From contig JAUNCZ010000031.1 in NCBI GenBank assembly GCA_030526405.1, positions 1 through 36,780 of the forward strand: DNA of 36,780 nucleotides, read 5' to 3'. The position numbers were made by a program, and so were the translations under genes. The notes under the pieces are model-generated. The model was not told the origin of the DNA. It ran no database searches and saw only the letters and a list, made by a program, of their open reading frames with translations. The stretch is from Lachnospiraceae bacterium (GTDB lineage: Bacteria; Bacillota; Clostridia; Lachnospirales; Lachnospiraceae). Every line of letters begins with the position of its first letter. Position 1 is the first letter of the stretch. Positions 6,832 through 15,004 of this stretch are shown piece by piece.

Positions 6832-9495
6832 ATGTTTAAAAAAAGTATTGTGGCACTGCTGTTTGGCCTCTGTATTGCCACAGGCATTTCCTGCACCGGC
6901 AGGGATGCTGCAGTGGTGCAGGAAGCGCATGAGACAGTCAGTGAGTCAGAAGTTCAGGAGTTTCAGACAAAAGATCTGTTGAATTACCGGTTTAATGAGG
7001 ATGGTACTTTGATGATCACCGGCTATGAGGGAAGTGAAACGGAGCTTGAGATTCCGGCTGAAATAGATGGCGCCAGCGTCACTGTCGTTGGCGAGGGAGC
7101 ATTTTTTAACCGGACTCGTATTTGCAGGATCCTTCTTCCGGATACCATCACCCGAATTGAGAATGGTGCCTTTGAGAACTGTGCAAGCCTGACGGAGTTC
7201 GTGATGCCGGATTCTGTGACCTTCCTTGGGGAATATGTGTTTGCGAAGGCAATCGGTCTGGAGAAGGTGACCATTAGCAGCAGTCTGGAGGAACTTCCAA
7301 CACAGACATTCTATGGATGTGTGGGCCTTACGGAGTTTACGGTTCCTGAGAATATCAGGCGACTGGGAGATGCGGCATTTGCCGGTTGTACGAATATGCA
7401 GAGAATTACGCTGCATAACGGGATCGAGGGCATTGGAGCAGGATGCTTTGATGAAATCTGCCTTGAGGAGTTTCGGACAGGCGTCAGAGTTCTGGGTAAG
7501 GATGCCCTTGAGGGACTGAGCGCGGTGAACCTTGTTCTGGAAGAGGGCGTGGAGATTGTCGAAGAAAACGGGTTTGGAAAGGAGCTTTTCGCATACGTGG
7601 AATTGCCATCTACCCTTACGGAAATCCATCCAAAAGCGCTGGAAAAGGGTTGTTTTTATTCTATAAAGATCAGCGAAGAAAACCCCAGCTATTGCGTTGC
7701 AAAAAACGGCCTGTATACAAAGGATCAGAGTACCCTGCTTCGCCATTTCTGTCGATTGCCGGATGGGGAGAAGGAGATAGCCTTCGCGGAGGGAGTTACC
7801 TCCATTGCGCCCCATGCATTCGAGAGATTTGAAGGGGATGGGAGTCTGTGTCCGGTTCCTGTTACTATTCCAGATACTCTGGAGGACCTGGGAGAATACG
7901 CATTTTTTGATGCACAGATTACCAGGGTTACCATTCCTGAGAGCGTGAAGGTGATCAGGGCCCATACATTTGAACAGTCATGCCTGGAAGAAATTTCTTT
8001 GCCCTCCGGCCTGGAACGAATAGAAGAGGCTGCTTTTGCAGGAATGACAGGGAGTATCAGTCAGATCGATATTCCTGTAGCTGTTACGTTCATTGCGCCA
8101 TCTGCCTTTTCAGGCAGCCAGGAGCTGAGCAGTTTCCGTGTCCATAAGCAGAATTCCTGCTACTCCTCTGTGGAGGGAGTTCTCTATGACAAGGACAAGG
8201 AGAACCTGCTTTGCTTTCCTGGGAAGAATTCTCTCAATCAGGAGGGGGTGCTGAAGGTAAGAGAAGGTACAAAGCGCATTGGTGCCTGGGCATTTGCACG
8301 ATGTGATAGCCTGTCAGCGGTTTATTTACCTGATTCTGTGGAAATCCTGGAAGAACGGGCCTTTTTGGCATGCAGGGGACTGCAGCAGGTATCTGTTCCT
8401 GCAAGTGTATCCTCCATTGGAGAGCATGCCCTGGGATATATACTGACATCCTCAGGCAGGGAGGAGCTGGAAAAGGAGGATTTTGCTCTGATTGGTGAGG
8501 TGGGATCTGCTGCTGAAGCCTATGCTGCTGAAAATCATTGTGCCTTCTTTACCAGGGAAATCAACCGGACACCGGAAAGGGTGGAAATTGTCACAGGGGA
8601 AAGTGTCAGTCTTCTGCCGGAGGGGGCTTTGGCGGAACTTACCTGTTTTACAAGCGGTGATGACCGCATCGTCTATGTACAGGACAACGGCGAGATTCTG
8701 GGAGTTGGTGAGGGTGAAACCACCGTGGTGATGGCCTGCGGCTACTTCTACCTCAGTTTTCCTGTGAAGGTAACCGGTGAAACACTGGCGGATGCGCCAA
8801 TCCCCAGAGCTGAGGCAGTAGGAAGTGCATACGGCTTTGATCCGGGACGCTATACGGAGCTTACATTGGATACGGTGGAAGCATTTGGAAAACGGTACAG
8901 AGAATACAACAGCAGCCATTCCTTTGAACTGCTGGATAATTACTGTATCCATAGTTATTCGGGAGATGAATACAAACCGATTCTGGTATGCCAGGGGGAT
9001 GAGAGGAAAATCCCTGATGTGCAGGAGCACCGGAAATGGGACCACATTGAAATGTTTACGCCCATCTGCAGGGGGCTGCGAGAGGAATTGTCTTCCTACA
9101 AAAATAAAGAGGAAATTGTACTCTTTCGCGGAATTCCTGCAGCGGAGGAGCTGACAGGAGGAGGCGCCACTGTTCTGGATATGAAGGCAAGCATAGGTAC
9201 TCTGTTTGAACCGGTAAGCAATCTGAGTACCTCTGTGATCCATGAGGTGGCCACGGGCTATGCCACCCGGTCCCTGAGGCCAGGAAATGCTGTTCTGGAG
9301 ATCTATGCTCCGTCAGACCTGATAAATGGCTCTTATATCAGCTCTGTTTCACAGTTCAACACAGAGTACGAATTCCTGATCAATGAAGATGCCAGATTTC
9401 TGATTCTGGATGCAGGAGTAAGAGATGTGTATGATCCGGAAATAGACAGAGACGTCAAAGAACGATATTTTAAACTTCTGATGCTGGAGAACTAG
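6832..9495 (+). CDS. Lipoprotein: BspA-type leucine-rich repeats, Ig-like domain and C-terminal mono-ADP-ribosyltransferase domain
   Basis: This 887-residue protein starts after GGGGGAG. Residues 1-21 form a signal peptide with a weak lipobox ending at Cys21 (TGISC). About 60-570 are BspA-like LRR_5 repeats, recognised by recurring IxIPDxVTxIGExAFxxCxxL units; the block ends in the usual GSAAEAYAAENHCAF segment. About 580-655 resemble a bacterial Ig-like (Big_2) domain. About 668-886 look like an ADP-ribosyltransferase exoenzyme domain: Arg766 in LFRGI, Ser799-Thr-Ser801 in LSTSV, and Glu845-Tyr-Glu847 in QFNTEYEFL. The ExE pair indicates arginine-specific transfer of ADP-ribose from NAD. The LRRs would bind a target at the cell surface. 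No immunity or ADP-ribosyl hydrolase gene is adjacent. A TetR gene precedes it. Catalytic activity is inferred from motifs only. Confidence 0.8.
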   Translation: MFKKSIVALLFGLCIATGISCTGRDAAVVQEAHETVSESEVQEFQTKDLLNYRFNEDGTLMITGYEGSETELEIPAEIDGASVTVVGEGAFFNRTRICRILLPDTITRIENGAFENCASLTEFVMPDSVTFLGEYVFAKAIGLEKVTISSSLEELPTQTFYGCVGLTEFTVPENIRRLGDAAFAGCTNMQRITLHNGIEGIGAGCFDEICLEEFRTGVRVLGKDALEGLSAVNLVLEEGVEIVEENGFGKELFAYVELPSTLTEIHPKALEKGCFYSIKISEENPSYCVAKNGLYTKDQSTLLRHFCRLPDGEKEIAFAEGVTSIAPHAFERFEGDGSLCPVPVTIPDTLEDLGEYAFFDAQITRVTIPESVKVIRAHTFEQSCLEEISLPSGLERIEEAAFAGMTGSISQIDIPVAVTFIAPSAFSGSQELSSFRVHKQNSCYSSVEGVLYDKDKENLLCFPGKNSLNQEGVLKVREGTKRIGAWAFARCDSLSAVYLPDSVEILEERAFLACRGLQQVSVPASVSSIGEHALGYILTSSGREELEKEDFALIGEVGSAAEAYAAENHCAFFTREINRTPERVEIVTGESVSLLPEGALAELTCFTSGDDRIVYVQDNGEILGVGEGETTVVMACGYFYLSFPVKVTGETLADAPIPRAEAVGSAYGFDPGRYTELTLDTVEAFGKRYREYNSSHSFELLDNYCIHSYSGDEYKPILVCQGDERKIPDVQEHRKWDHIEMFTPICRGLREELSSYKNKEEIVLFRGIPAAEELTGGGATVLDMKASIGTLFEPVSNLSTSVIHEVATGYATRSLRPGNAVLEIYAPSDLINGSYISSVSQFNTEYEFLINEDARFLILDAGVRDVYDPEIDRDVKERYFKLLMLEN

Positions 9496-9521
9496 ACCAG
9501 GACAGAGATGAACACTGCAGG

Positions 9522-9570
9522 CAATTCCCCGTCTGCGCTTCTGAAACCTGGAGGCACAGGCAGGGGATTG
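9522..9570 (+). other. Imperfect hairpin after the lipoprotein gene
   Basis: CAATTCCCC and GGGGATTG can pair with one bulged base across a loop of about 32 nt. No T-run follows on the + strand, so it is a doubtful terminator. It is the only notable structure between the lipoprotein stop codon and the next promoter. Confidence 0.3.
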
Positions 9571-9637
9571 AAAAATTTAGTGGCGCACTCTCGTGATTTT
9601 AATCGGGAGTTAACTTGAAGGTTTAACATAATACTAC

Positions 9638-9690
9638 TTTACAACCCGTCGTTTTTTCAGTATACTACAGATAACCGACAGGTTGTCGGT
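9638..9690 (+). promoter_or_regulatory. Promoter and palindromic TetR operator
   Basis: TTTACA (9638-9643) and TATACT (9661-9666) are 17 bp apart. ACCGACA-GGT-TGTCGGT at 9674-9690 sits at the expected transcription start. An identical pair of arms occurs at 10380-10396 ahead of the MFS gene. The arms match a TetR dimer site, so the repressor at 9702 very likely binds here and represses itself. Confidence 0.8.
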
Positions 9691-9701
9691 AGGAGGCGGA
9701 T

Positions 9702-10331
9702 ATGAGAGTTGTGAAAGAAGGAAAAGAACGAAGAAAAGAAATTCTGGATGTGTCCGAACGACTCTTTTGCAGAAACGGATACGACAGTACCAGTACCAAT
9801 GACATCCTCTCTGAGATCGGAATTGCCCGGGGAACGCTGTATTATCATTTCAGATCCAAGGAAGAAATTCTGGATGGTATTATTGAGCGGATCATCAGCA
9901 GCATTGAACGGAAGGTTGCTGCCATTGCGCTGGATGAGGAGATTCCTGTGCTGGAGCGTTTTACAAAGGCAGTGCTGAATGCCAACGTGGATACGGATGT
10001 GGGAGATATGGTATTGGAACAGGTGCATAAGCCCCAGAATGCCCTGATGCATCAGAAGATGGAACAGAGCCTGCTTTCTGCCATCACCCCCTATTTTGTG
10101 AAGATCATCAAGGATGGAATCAGTCAGGGAATCATGAAAAGTGACTATCCGGAAGAGGTGGTGGAGATGACCCTGTCCTATGCCAACACAGCCTTTGATG
10201 ACACCATTGATTATCCGGAAGAGGTGAAGCTTCGCAAGGTACTGGGCTTTATCAGGAATGCCGAGCTGATGCTCCAGATGGAGCCGGGAAGCCTGTTGGA
10301 GGCCATGATGCCGATGTTTTACAGAAGATAA
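9702..10331 (+). CDS. TetR/AcrR family regulator of the efflux cluster
   Basis: This 209-residue protein has a TetR N-terminal domain (about residues 9-56): ILDVSERLFCRNGYDSTSTN, then IGIARGTLYYHFRSKEEILD. The start follows TAGGAGGCGG. It is the first gene of a cluster with an MFS exporter, an FtsX-type permease and an ABC ATPase. The palindrome ACCGACA-N3-TGTCGGT occurs both in its own promoter region and just upstream of the MFS gene, which makes it the clear candidate to repress the whole cluster. The inducer is unknown; relatives near MFS and MacB-type transporters often respond to antibiotics or other toxic small molecules. Confidence 0.92.
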   Translation: MRVVKEGKERRKEILDVSERLFCRNGYDSTSTNDILSEIGIARGTLYYHFRSKEEILDGIIERIISSIERKVAAIALDEEIPVLERFTKAVLNANVDTDVGDMVLEQVHKPQNALMHQKMEQSLLSAITPYFVKIIKDGISQGIMKSDYPEEVVEMTLSYANTAFDDTIDYPEEVKLRKVLGFIRNAELMLQMEPGSLLEAMMPMFYRR

Positions 10332-10379
10332 CACTATGGGAAATGCGCAGCGCGTGTTTCTCATTGTTTTTACACACAA

Positions 10380-10396
10380 ACCGACAATCTGTCGGT
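10380..10396 (+). promoter_or_regulatory. Second copy of the TetR operator, before the MFS gene
   Basis: ACCGACA-ATC-TGTCGGT has the same 7-bp arms and 3-bp gap as the site at 9674-9690; flanking bases A...A also match. It lies 50 bp before the MFS start codon. A TTTACA-like -35 is just upstream but no good -10 is visible, so it may act as a roadblock or on a weak promoter. Confidence 0.75.
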
Positions 10397-10446
10397 ATCG
10401 TAAGAACCATACGATGGAAGGAACAACAGAAGTAAAGGAGAACAAT

Positions 10447-11709
10447 ATGGAAATCAGTATGGAAACAAATCAGACAAAGACAAATTTCGGAAAATTCATG
10501 CTTCTGTGGCTGGGGCAATTGATCTCTGCCATAGGAGGAGGCCTCACCAGCTTTGGACTGGGGGTGTATGTGTTTGCAAAAACAGGTAGTGCAGCAGATA
10601 TGGCACTGGTTACATTGCTGGGCTTTTTGCCAACCCTTGTGCTTAGTGTTCCAGCCGGAGTACTGGCAGATCGGTTTGATCGAAGAGTGATGATGATGAT
10701 CGGGGACGGTCTGTCCGGCCTTGGTATTCTCTACATTCTGATCTGTATGCAAAGGGGAGGGGCATCCCTTCTGCAGATCTGCATCGGTGTTTGTGTTTCT
10801 TCTGTATTTTCTTCTCTTCTGGAGCCTGCCTACAGGTCAACGGTGACAGACCTTTTAACAGAGGAAGAGTATTCCAGAGCCAGTGGACTGGTTTCCCTGG
10901 CAGGCAGTGCCAGATATCTGGTGTCTCCGGTGATCGCAGGTATTCTGCTGGCCATCAGTGATATCAGACTGCTGCTGGTAATTGATATCTGTACCTTTAT
11001 TCTGACTGTAATCTCCACATTTGCTGTAAAGAGGGGGATAAAGACCAGCAAAACAACCAGGCAGGAGCCATTTTTCAAAAGCATGGCAGAGGGCTGGAGA
11101 ACTCTGCGGGATCGAAGAGGTGTATTTCTGCTTGTGCTGATCTCAGCAGCACTGACTCTCTTTATCGGAGTGTTTCAGGTACTGGCGGAACCCATGGTGC
11201 TGGCTCAGGCAGATGCCAGTACACTGGGAATTGTGGAAACCATCTGTGCCAGCGGGATGCTGGTGTCCAGTCTGTACCTGGGAATCAGAGGAATCAAATC
11301 AGGATATGTCAGAGTTCTGAGCCTGGCCCTGGCATTGGCAGGAGTATTTATCATAGGTTTCGGATCAGTGGGAAACCTTGTGCTGGTGACCCTGTTTGGT
11401 TTCTGCTTTTTCCTGGCTCTGCCCTTTGCCAACAACTGTCTGGATTATCTGGTGCGAACCAATATTCCGGGAGAACTTCAGGGCCGTGTATGGGGAATCG
11501 TGGGATTTTTATCCCAGATCGGTTATGTCATTGCCTATGGGGCCAGTGGAGTGCTGGCGGATGGGATGGCAACTGTTGGAAATATGGGAGTAGGAAGAGG
11601 CTCCGGAGTGATCATGGCCTGTTCCGGAGGGGCACTGATTCTGGTGGCAGCTGCCATGATGCTGGTGAAGGATATCAGAGCACTGGAAGACAGAGTGCCG
11701 GAAGAATGA
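10447..11709 (+). CDS. MFS transporter, drug-efflux type
   Basis: This 420-residue membrane protein of the major facilitator superfamily has about twelve hydrophobic segments. The loop between segments 2 and 3 reads GVLADRFDRRVMMMIGDGLSG, a motif A variant (G-x-x-x-D-R-x-x-R-R) of the MefA/EntS-like MFS_3 group. These usually export macrolides, siderophores or similar compounds by proton exchange. The ATG at 10447 follows AAAGGAG; an earlier in-frame ATG lies before the operator and is unlikely. The C-terminus ends 12 bp before the permease gene, so the two are co-transcribed. The substrate cannot be told from sequence. Confidence 0.88.
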   Translation: MEISMETNQTKTNFGKFMLLWLGQLISAIGGGLTSFGLGVYVFAKTGSAADMALVTLLGFLPTLVLSVPAGVLADRFDRRVMMMIGDGLSGLGILYILICMQRGGASLLQICIGVCVSSVFSSLLEPAYRSTVTDLLTEEEYSRASGLVSLAGSARYLVSPVIAGILLAISDIRLLLVIDICTFILTVISTFAVKRGIKTSKTTRQEPFFKSMAEGWRTLRDRRGVFLLVLISAALTLFIGVFQVLAEPMVLAQADASTLGIVETICASGMLVSSLYLGIRGIKSGYVRVLSLALALAGVFIIGFGSVGNLVLVTLFGFCFFLALPFANNCLDYLVRTNIPGELQGRVWGIVGFLSQIGYVIAYGASGVLADGMATVGNMGVGRGSGVIMACSGGALILVAAAMMLVKDIRALEDRVPEE

Positions 11710-11721
11710 GAGGAAAAAGAA

Positions 11722-13956
11722 ATGATAGGAAGACTAATAAATAATGAGATAAAGAACCAGAAACTGCTGTCCGTTTCCACTGTCATATTCATGGCGGTAT
11801 CCTCCATGCTGATGGTGCTTTCACTGACTCTGTTTGTAAATCTTCTGGGCTCTGTCAGTAATCTGATGGAGGAAGCAAAAACACCGGATTATCTGCAGAT
11901 GCATGCCGGAGAGATGGAGGAACAGGAGCTGATCTGTTTTGCCGGTGAACACCCGGAGATTGAAGCTTGGCAGATCAGCAGATTTTTGAATCTGGATAAT
12001 AACAGCCTGTTCCTCGGAGAGGAAAATCTGGTGGGAAATACACAGGACAATGGTCTGTGCGTTCAGGGAGAACAGTTTGATTATCTCCTGGATATGGACA
12101 ATGAAATTCCGGTGGTGCATCCCGGTGAGGTGTATGTGCCTGTCTGTTATCGGCAGATGTATGATCTCAGTGTGGGAGATATTATGACTATGGGAGAGGA
12201 ACAACTGGAAATCGCCGGCTTCCTGCGGGATTCCCAGATGAATTCCATGATGGCATCTTCGAAACGCTTTCTGGTTTGTGCAGAAGACTATGATCGCCTT
12301 ACGGCTGTGGGCAGTCAGGAATATCTCATTGAATATCGATTAACAGAAGGTTCTGATCTGGATGCATTTGCGGCAGAGTACAGTAAGGCAGGTCTGCCGT
12401 CTAACGGTCCGGCTATCACAAAGGCTCTGATAAAGCTGATGAATGCCCTGTCTGACGGAATCATGATTTTTGTGATATTCCTGGTGGGAATTTCCATTCT
12501 GCTGATTTCTCTTTTATGTATCGGGTACATTACATCCCTGGGTGTGGAGCGGGACAGAAAAGAAGCCGGAATGCTAAAAGCCCTTGGAATAAGTAATAAA
12601 AAGATCAGAGGGATCTATCTGGCAAAGTATATTCTTTTTGCAGGTGTTGGCGGCGGCCTGGGATTCGGAACAGCTCTGCTCCTTTCGAAACCGCTGGGGC
12701 GTTCCCTGAAGGAACTGTATGGCCCATCCCCACAGGGTGCTGTCACTGTTGGCATTTCTCTGGTTATCTGCATTCTGATTCAGCTTTGTATTCTTTTATG
12801 TATCAGAAGAATCCTGAAAAAGAATGAGAAAATCACGGTGGTGGAGGCCTTATTCCATGGCCGGGATTTTCGCGGAAAATCAGAAAAAAGCCAGATGGTC
12901 ATGATCGGACTGGTGACAGCACTCTGTGCAATGCTTTCTCTGATTCCTCAGAATCTGTATACCACCCTTGCAGCACCGGAGTTCGTTTCCTACATGGGAA
13001 TCGGAACTGCAGAGCTTCGAATGGATATACGTCAGTCAGAAGATATAGAGAACAGAACACAGGCAGTGGTGGAGACCATGGAAGAGGATGCAGACATAAA
13101 AGAGTATGTGGCACTGAAAACCACCTCCTGTGCCGCAACTGTTTCTGGTGGAGAGCAGATTCATCTGCTGGTGGAGACAGGAGATCATTCTGTGTTTCCG
13201 GTGTCTTACACGGAGGGAAGAGAGCCGGTAAAAGAAGGGGAAATTGCGTTATCCGTGCTGCAGGCCGCTGATCTGGAGGTGGGTCTGGAGGATTCCGTTT
13301 CAGTTGGAAATGAGCAGGCACGGGTGTGTGGTCTGTATTCTGACATAACAAATGGCGGAAAAACTGCAAAAATGTGTGTGCTGCCGAAAACCTGCAGGGA
13401 TACAAAACCTATGTGGAGCATTCTGTATGTAACGCTGACAGACCCCTCCGAAAAGGAACAGTGGGTATCTCGCTATAGAGAGTACGGTGCTGAGGTTGTG
13501 GATATCGCTGAGTATGTTCAGGCTACCTATGGACCCACCATCCATCAGGTTGACAGAGCGAAGACCATGGCCCTTGGAATCGCGGTTGTGATCGTATTCG
13601 TTGTGGTACTCTTGTTTGTAAGCTTATTGCTGGAAAAAAACAGGTGGTCAATTTCATTGCAGAAGGCTCTTGGCTTTAAGACAAGGGATATCAGAAGACA
13701 GTATATGAAAAAGGCTATCCTTCCCATTTTGATGGGAATGACAGTGGGTGCAGTTATGGCGATGCTTTTGGGACAGGGAATCTGCTGTTTGGCGCTTCAG
13801 TCTCTTGGAGCCAGCGGATTTCAGTTTGTGGTCTCCATGACCGGTGTGATGCTGGTGGTGGGAAGTCTGATCATGACAGGATTTCTGGCAGTTTTTGCCG
13901 GAACCGATGGGATGAAGAGAATCATGGCATATGAGTGCTGCAGGGGAAAGGAATAG
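11722..13956 (+). CDS. ABC transporter permease, FtsX/MacB type
   Basis: This 744-residue permease has an N-terminal membrane segment (about residues 16-40), a large extracytoplasmic domain, a block of three segments with FtsX-type sequence (VERDRKEAGMLKALGISNKK about 272-291), a second large domain, and a C-terminal three-segment block (SISLQKALGFKTRDIRRQYM nearby). This duplicated FtsX layout (PF02687 twice) matches lipoprotein, peptide or bacitracin-type exporters and mechanotransmission permeases. The ATPase gene follows 11 bp downstream, so the two form one transporter at the membrane. The start ATG is preceded by GAGAGGAAA. Confidence 0.88.
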   Translation: MIGRLINNEIKNQKLLSVSTVIFMAVSSMLMVLSLTLFVNLLGSVSNLMEEAKTPDYLQMHAGEMEEQELICFAGEHPEIEAWQISRFLNLDNNSLFLGEENLVGNTQDNGLCVQGEQFDYLLDMDNEIPVVHPGEVYVPVCYRQMYDLSVGDIMTMGEEQLEIAGFLRDSQMNSMMASSKRFLVCAEDYDRLTAVGSQEYLIEYRLTEGSDLDAFAAEYSKAGLPSNGPAITKALIKLMNALSDGIMIFVIFLVGISILLISLLCIGYITSLGVERDRKEAGMLKALGISNKKIRGIYLAKYILFAGVGGGLGFGTALLLSKPLGRSLKELYGPSPQGAVTVGISLVICILIQLCILLCIRRILKKNEKITVVEALFHGRDFRGKSEKSQMVMIGLVTALCAMLSLIPQNLYTTLAAPEFVSYMGIGTAELRMDIRQSEDIENRTQAVVETMEEDADIKEYVALKTTSCAATVSGGEQIHLLVETGDHSVFPVSYTEGREPVKEGEIALSVLQAADLEVGLEDSVSVGNEQARVCGLYSDITNGGKTAKMCVLPKTCRDTKPMWSILYVTLTDPSEKEQWVSRYREYGAEVVDIAEYVQATYGPTIHQVDRAKTMALGIAVVIVFVVVLLFVSLLLEKNRWSISLQKALGFKTRDIRRQYMKKAILPILMGMTVGAVMAMLLGQGICCLALQSLGASGFQFVVSMTGVMLVVGSLIMTGFLAVFAGTDGMKRIMAYECCRGKE

Positions 13957-13967
13957 GATAACAGGAT

Positions 13968-14714
13968 ATGGAAATGATTTTAAAAGTGGACGGATTATGT
14001 AAAAAGGGGATCCTTAACCAGGTATCTTTCGAAGTGAAAAAGGGAGAAATGACAGCAATCATGGGACCATCCGGTTCTGGAAAGTCAACTCTGCTGTACA
14101 ATATTTCCGGAATGGATATACCGGATTCCGGCAGTGTGGCTCTGAATCAGAAGGAACTCACCGCCATGACAGAGGACGAGAAAGCAGACCTGCGCCTTCA
14201 TGAGATGGGCTTTGTGTTCCAGCAGATGAATATGATGGAAAATCTGAATATTATAGATAACATCCTGCTTCCTGCTGTTCAGGCAAACAAGAATAAAAAA
14301 GCCGGGAGAGCAGATAAAAAAGCACTGACAGTCAAGGCAGAACAGCTGATGGAAAAACTGTCCATTGCAGGTCTTCAGCAGAGACGGATCACCGAGGTTT
14401 CCGGCGGTCAGCTGCAGAGAGCCTGCATCTGCAGAAGTCTGATGAACGAGCCAAAAATCCTCTTTGCAGACGAGCCAACAGGAGCCCTGAATAAAAGTGC
14501 TTCCAATGAAGTGATGGAGGCACTGGTATCCCTGAACCGGGAGGGCACCACCATTCTCATGGTAACCCATGACAGCAGAATGGCCAGCCAGTGCGGAAGA
14601 ATCCTGTATCTGGTGGATGGACAGATCCAGGGAGAACTGACCATGAATGAAAGCAGTACAGCCAGGGAAAGAGAAGCCATTGTAAATGAATGGCTGGCCG
14701 GAATGGAGTGGTGA
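13968..14714 (+). CDS. ABC transporter ATP-binding protein, MacB/LolD type
   Basis: This 248-residue ATPase is complete: Walker A GPSGSGKST (about residues 33-41), Q-loop VFQQMNMMENL, signature VSGGQ followed by LQRACICRSL, Walker B ILFADEPTGAL and H-loop VTHD. The short spacing and QQMN context are typical of ATPases that energise FtsX-type permeases. It should pair with the 744-residue permease encoded just before it. It is the last gene of the TetR-MFS-permease-ATPase cluster; no strong terminator follows until the repeat hairpin at 14777. Confidence 0.93.
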   Translation: MEMILKVDGLCKKGILNQVSFEVKKGEMTAIMGPSGSGKSTLLYNISGMDIPDSGSVALNQKELTAMTEDEKADLRLHEMGFVFQQMNMMENLNIIDNILLPAVQANKNKKAGRADKKALTVKAEQLMEKLSIAGLQQRRITEVSGGQLQRACICRSLMNEPKILFADEPTGALNKSASNEVMEALVSLNREGTTILMVTHDSRMASQCGRILYLVDGQIQGELTMNESSTAREREAIVNEWLAGMEW

Positions 14715-14776
14715 GATAAAACCCATTGACGCACTAGGTTAAAAATTGTACTATTAATATATACTATTCAGAGAAT

Positions 14777-14950
14777 AAAGTGTGTTTTCAACGCACTTTT
14801 GCAACCAAAACTTACATAAACGCAACTTTGTTCTGCGGGCGTAACGAATTGCAGCTGCGCAGAAAGCGCAGCGATTCTGATAGGAAGATGTCAGCTAAAG
14901 CTGACCAGAATCGCGCGCCAAGTCTCCGCAAGCGTCGACTTGAATAAAAA
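14777..14950 (+). repeat. Composite stem-loop repeat, copy A
   Basis: A hairpin (AAAGTGTGTT-TTC-AACGCACTTT, 14777-14799) starts the element. A conserved stretch with CGCAACTTTGTTCTGCG follows. Then comes a long hairpin at 14871-14914 (GCGATTCTG / CAGAATCGC enclosing GTCAGC-TAAA-GCTGAC), ending CCAAGTC...CTTGAA. The first 110 bp match the inverted element at 26375-26510. The second half matches copies at 28957 and 35216. The first hairpin could also stop transcription from the efflux cluster. The rest of this 290-bp gap holds only an AT-rich stretch before it. Confidence 0.7.
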
Positions 14951-15004
14951 CACATGCATCGGCAATAGCCGGGCGAGCAGGGAAAAGAGAACAGGAGTAG
15001 ATAT

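Noticed and set aside
8452..9243. Long minus-strand ORF of about 263 codons inside the lipoprotein gene
   Set aside because: It lies opposite a well-supported + strand gene, has no domain I recognise and no ribosome site; it is a shadow frame. The similar minus-strand ORF at 6946-7965 was rejected for the same reason.
9657..10445. Minus-strand ORF of 262 codons across the TetR gene
   Set aside because: It is antisense to a clear TetR gene and covers both operator palindromes; composition and lack of motifs indicate a shadow.
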